A stretch of DNA of 64,000 nucleotides from Henckelia pumila (lineage: Eukaryota; Streptophyta; Magnoliopsida; Lamiales; Gesneriaceae): contig NC_133120.1 in assembly GCF_033568475.1 (NCBI RefSeq), positions 84,834,151 to 84,898,150 of the forward strand. The letters are read 5' to 3'. The position numbers and the translations under genes were made by a program. Position 1 is the first letter of the stretch. The number at the start of each line of letters is the position of its first letter. Positions 63,086-64,000 of the stretch are shown piece after piece. The notes beneath the pieces are model-generated. The model was not told the DNA's origin and did no database searches. It saw only the letters and a list, made by a program, of their open reading frames with translations.

Positions 63086-64000
63086 TGTAGTGACCCTGCA
63101 TGGAATCACCTACTAACTGACAACTAATAGCATGCATTAAACTTAATACAGCAAAATACTTTAATAGAGTAAAAACGTGCAGAAACATAATCCATAATTT
63201 ACATATCAGCTTAGTAACATAATCCAGGCTTAAATCTGTAGTGATACAACCAAATCGAAGAACTTAAAAGTAAACATTATACAGCTAAAACATATCCTGC
63301 TGTATAAATTCCCCTGAAAAGCTCCGGCTCCCTAGTCCTGCCTCGAACTACCGGCTCCGTCCATCCTGCGACCTGCCCCATGGAATAGGGTGTCCAAGAT
63401 AACAACTAGGACGTGAGCGCTAACGCCCAGTACATAGACATGAGTAAACATATGTATATAATGCATGCAACATGATGACTAGTAAAGGGTCATCTGAAAA
63501 GTCATGCTCAGAACCGGCGCCACAAAATCTGAAAAAGTGGTAAACATGAAAGTTGTAGATCTTGATCTTGGCTTTCGAATTCCGAAAACCCCACCTAAAA
63601 TAGATTTTTCAGTAAAAAGTTATACTGATTCCCCCGAGATGTGTCACTGCCGGAAATTCAAAATATTTGACACACTTCAAGGCAATTTTGGTCAATCTTC
63701 CAAAATGATTTTGACAAAACTCAAAACATGAAAGTTGTAGATAAATAAGCTAGCTTTCAAATAGAATTGGCCTCATATCATTTGGATCACTATCCTAATT
63801 GTTATCCTCAAAATCATAACAAGTATAGGTAATCCGGTGCCACCAAACACAACTTCAACACTTCAAACTTCAAACATAAACTTCTTTTAATCAAAATCCT
63901 TACTACATAAATCATCAAAGCTCATTTTCTTGTAATTGAACATGGTTTAACTAACTTCAAAACATTAAAATCATAAAAGAACATGAACCTCTTGAATCAA
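63086..64000 (-). repeat. 5' LTR of element C, partial, related to the LTR of element A
   Basis: Read on the minus strand it ends GGTGATTCCATGCAGGGTCACTACA, matching GGTGATCCGGGTAAGGGTCACTACA of LTR A. It also shares the GGACACCCTATTCCATGGGGCAGG region and GATTTGGTTGTAT. The beginning lies beyond the window. Confidence 0.8.

Overview
The window looks like nuclear DNA of a flowering plant, a eudicot and perhaps an asterid. The grounds are multi-exon genes with GT-AG introns, plant-only families (DUF639, plant cysteine oxidase, PIRL, PEPPER-type KH), telo-box and site II motifs at a ribosomal protein gene, and AT-rich intergenic DNA full of Ty3/gypsy LTR elements, hAT, Tourist-like and MULE-type elements, mini-Helitrons and a tRNA-derived SINE. 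No species is claimed. All exon boundaries were set by reading splice sites and checking that the summed exon lengths stay in frame; no transcript evidence was available.

Layout. 1-8317 is a nest of Ty3/gypsy elements: the 3' end of one (element A) lies inside the 5' LTR of another (element B, Tekay/Del-like, broken). 8625-12129 (+) is a DUF639 membrane protein gene whose upstream region starts directly at element B's LTR. 12130-17228 is a transposon-rich spacer (hAT, MULE-type MITE, three mini-Helitrons, foldback elements). 17229-18641 (+) is a plant cysteine oxidase. 18642-21043 holds MITEs. 21044-24215 (-) is a PIRL-type leucine-rich repeat gene. 24753-25262 is an hAT element. 26829-30605 (-) is a LisH/SRP40-domain nucleolar protein gene. 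30858-35669 holds two SINE copies, a solo LTR of element B's family sitting inside a MITE, and a Tourist-like MITE. 37469-38774 (+) is ribosomal protein L7 (uL30). 38775-46035 is mostly repeats (including a LINE fragment with a MITE inside it) plus one small possible gene. 46036-54614 (+) is a 21-exon CLEC16A/TT9 homologue. 55998-60143 (-) is a PEPPER-like triple KH-domain gene. 60144-64000 holds MITEs, a small endogenous caulimovirid fossil and the 5' end of a third gypsy element (C) on the minus strand, related to element A.

The genes do not form one pathway. They cover translation (uL30), nucleolar function (SRP40-type), hypoxia/N-degron signalling (PCO), membrane trafficking (TT9), RNA regulation (PEPPER-like) and scaffold or unknown roles (PIRL, DUF639). 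The most unusual structure lies in the repeats: LTRs carrying arrays of mini-hairpins whose stem sequence differs between family members while the fold stays; three hAT elements each built from a different repeated word; and a 127-bp tandem duplication in the TT9 homologue that copies an exon end with its splice donor and could act as an in-frame 33-nt cassette.
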